Origin: Amblyornis subalaris | Lineage: Eukaryota > Chordata > Aves > Passeriformes > Ptilonorhynchidae | DNA length: 64,000 bases | Direction: 5' to 3' | Assembly (NCBI GenBank): GCA_018881555.1 | Contig: JACAXG010000065.1 | Location: forward strand, 767,042 to 831,041 | Shown here: positions 63,196 to 64,000 of the stretch, one piece after another | How the letters are laid out: the number at the start of each line of letters is the position of its first letter | Numbering within the stretch: position 1 is the first letter of the stretch | Position numbers and translations under genes: made by a program | The notes under the pieces: model-generated | Told to the model about the DNA's origin: nothing | The model's input: only the letters and a program-made list of their open reading frames with translations | Databases searched by the model: none

Positions 63196-64000
63196 ACATA
63201 GCTGCTGATTTTGACAAACATGGTTTCATTTGTCCCGTGAGGGAATGGTGCCATAAATCAGCTAATCATGAGTGCAAAATTATCCACTGGGCATTTAATT
63301 CATTGTCAGAATACACAAAGCCATTTCACCTAACTGATTTTTTAAATGGTTGAAGAGGCTGGTTACTATGCTTTGTATGGGCTGAAAATTGATTATCTTA
63401 ATTACAAAATGAAACTCACAAGTTAATACGTATCCATCTTGCTACTTTCCTTTCTTCTATGCAGTGAAACCCTTTTAAAGTTGGAAATGTTTACAGTGCT
63501 GGAGCTGACTGAACTCCGAGGCTCTTCCCTCTGGAGCAAGGATTGTGAGCCCTATTGCTCCTCACGGTGTCAGTGGGACACAGAGTGTATGTACACGCTT
63601 TGCTCTGCTTAGGCCTCAATGCAAATGGCTGCTTCACTCCTATTGCAGAAAGTTTCAGGGCACTTGCACTAAATCTTTGAGAACTGTGATTATTTCAGAA
63701 AGGTGACAATCTTAAACAGAATCTCTACTAAAACATACGCATATGTAGAATATAGATATACATTTCAACACAAAATAAAAGTTTATTAAATAACTTATTA
63801 ATTTCTTTCTTAAGACCTCTGATTTGACTCTTTCTGCCTCTGAAGACAAGATTTAATTTAGTGTCAATAACTGGGCATTGTGTCTTACAGCTTTCAGATT
63901 GTAAGTGGATTTCTACATAATAATCCTTACTATTCTAAAAAACTCCCACATTCTCCTGCTTTCATAAATCCCTATCCAAGCAACCCATCCATACAAATTA
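63195..64000. other. Noncoding stretch at the window end
   Basis: No supported gene. An acceptor-like tract followed by a 49-codon open frame at 63466-63612 is discussed under findings. Confidence 0.55.

Noticed and set aside
1..64000. CRISPR arrays, bacterial operons, tRNA or rRNA genes, telomere repeats
   Set aside because: No regularly spaced repeats, operon-like gene runs, cloverleaf-type sequences or TTAGGG arrays were seen. The content is vertebrate nuclear DNA.

Overview
The window reads as noncoding DNA from a songbird (passerine) genome. It is AT-rich and was searched on both strands. The bird assignment rests on seven CR1 LINE 3' fragments, two of which end in the octamer repeat ATTCTGTG. 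It also rests on several endogenous-retrovirus LTR families whose termini and internal motifs I recognise from passerine genomes (TGTCCTGGTT, TGTGGTGGTTTAACCC and TGTATTGGG types). Family names were not checked against a repeat library. I found no host protein-coding gene, rRNA or tRNA that I can support. The long open frames all lie inside or antisense to LTRs, or look like chance frames, so the window is best read as a gene desert or the inside of a very large intron.

Layout: 1-9900 has no recognised repeats. From 9.9 to 27.7 kb there is a retroelement-rich block. It holds solo LTR A (9906-10531, +), solo LTR B (11821-12777, -) with a foldback at its edge, CR1 (14513-14712, +), LTR C (15067-15554, -), and a decayed provirus fragment D (about 19370-20660, +) with an LTR end, a primer binding site and a broken gag. 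It continues with CR1 (22156-22541, +), solo LTR E (23161-24317, +) and solo LTR F (26561-27695, -). From 27.7 to 50.4 kb repeats are sparse: CR1s at 32.5, 39.6, 41.3, 46.7 and 50.0 kb, solo LTR G (41418-41842, +) and a truncated LTR H (46301-46570, -). From 50.4 to 63.1 kb I recognise no interspersed repeat, and a (TG)20 microsatellite follows at 63155.

Four LTRs (B, E, F, G) have exact 5-bp target-site duplications visible in the sequence, and A has a 4/5 match. That fixes their boundaries to the base and shows they are solo LTRs left by LTR-LTR recombination. The most unusual structure is an inverted duplication (12770-12823 against 12963-13006). It copies the junction between LTR B and its flank, so it must postdate the insertion. 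No undescribed multi-gene system was found.
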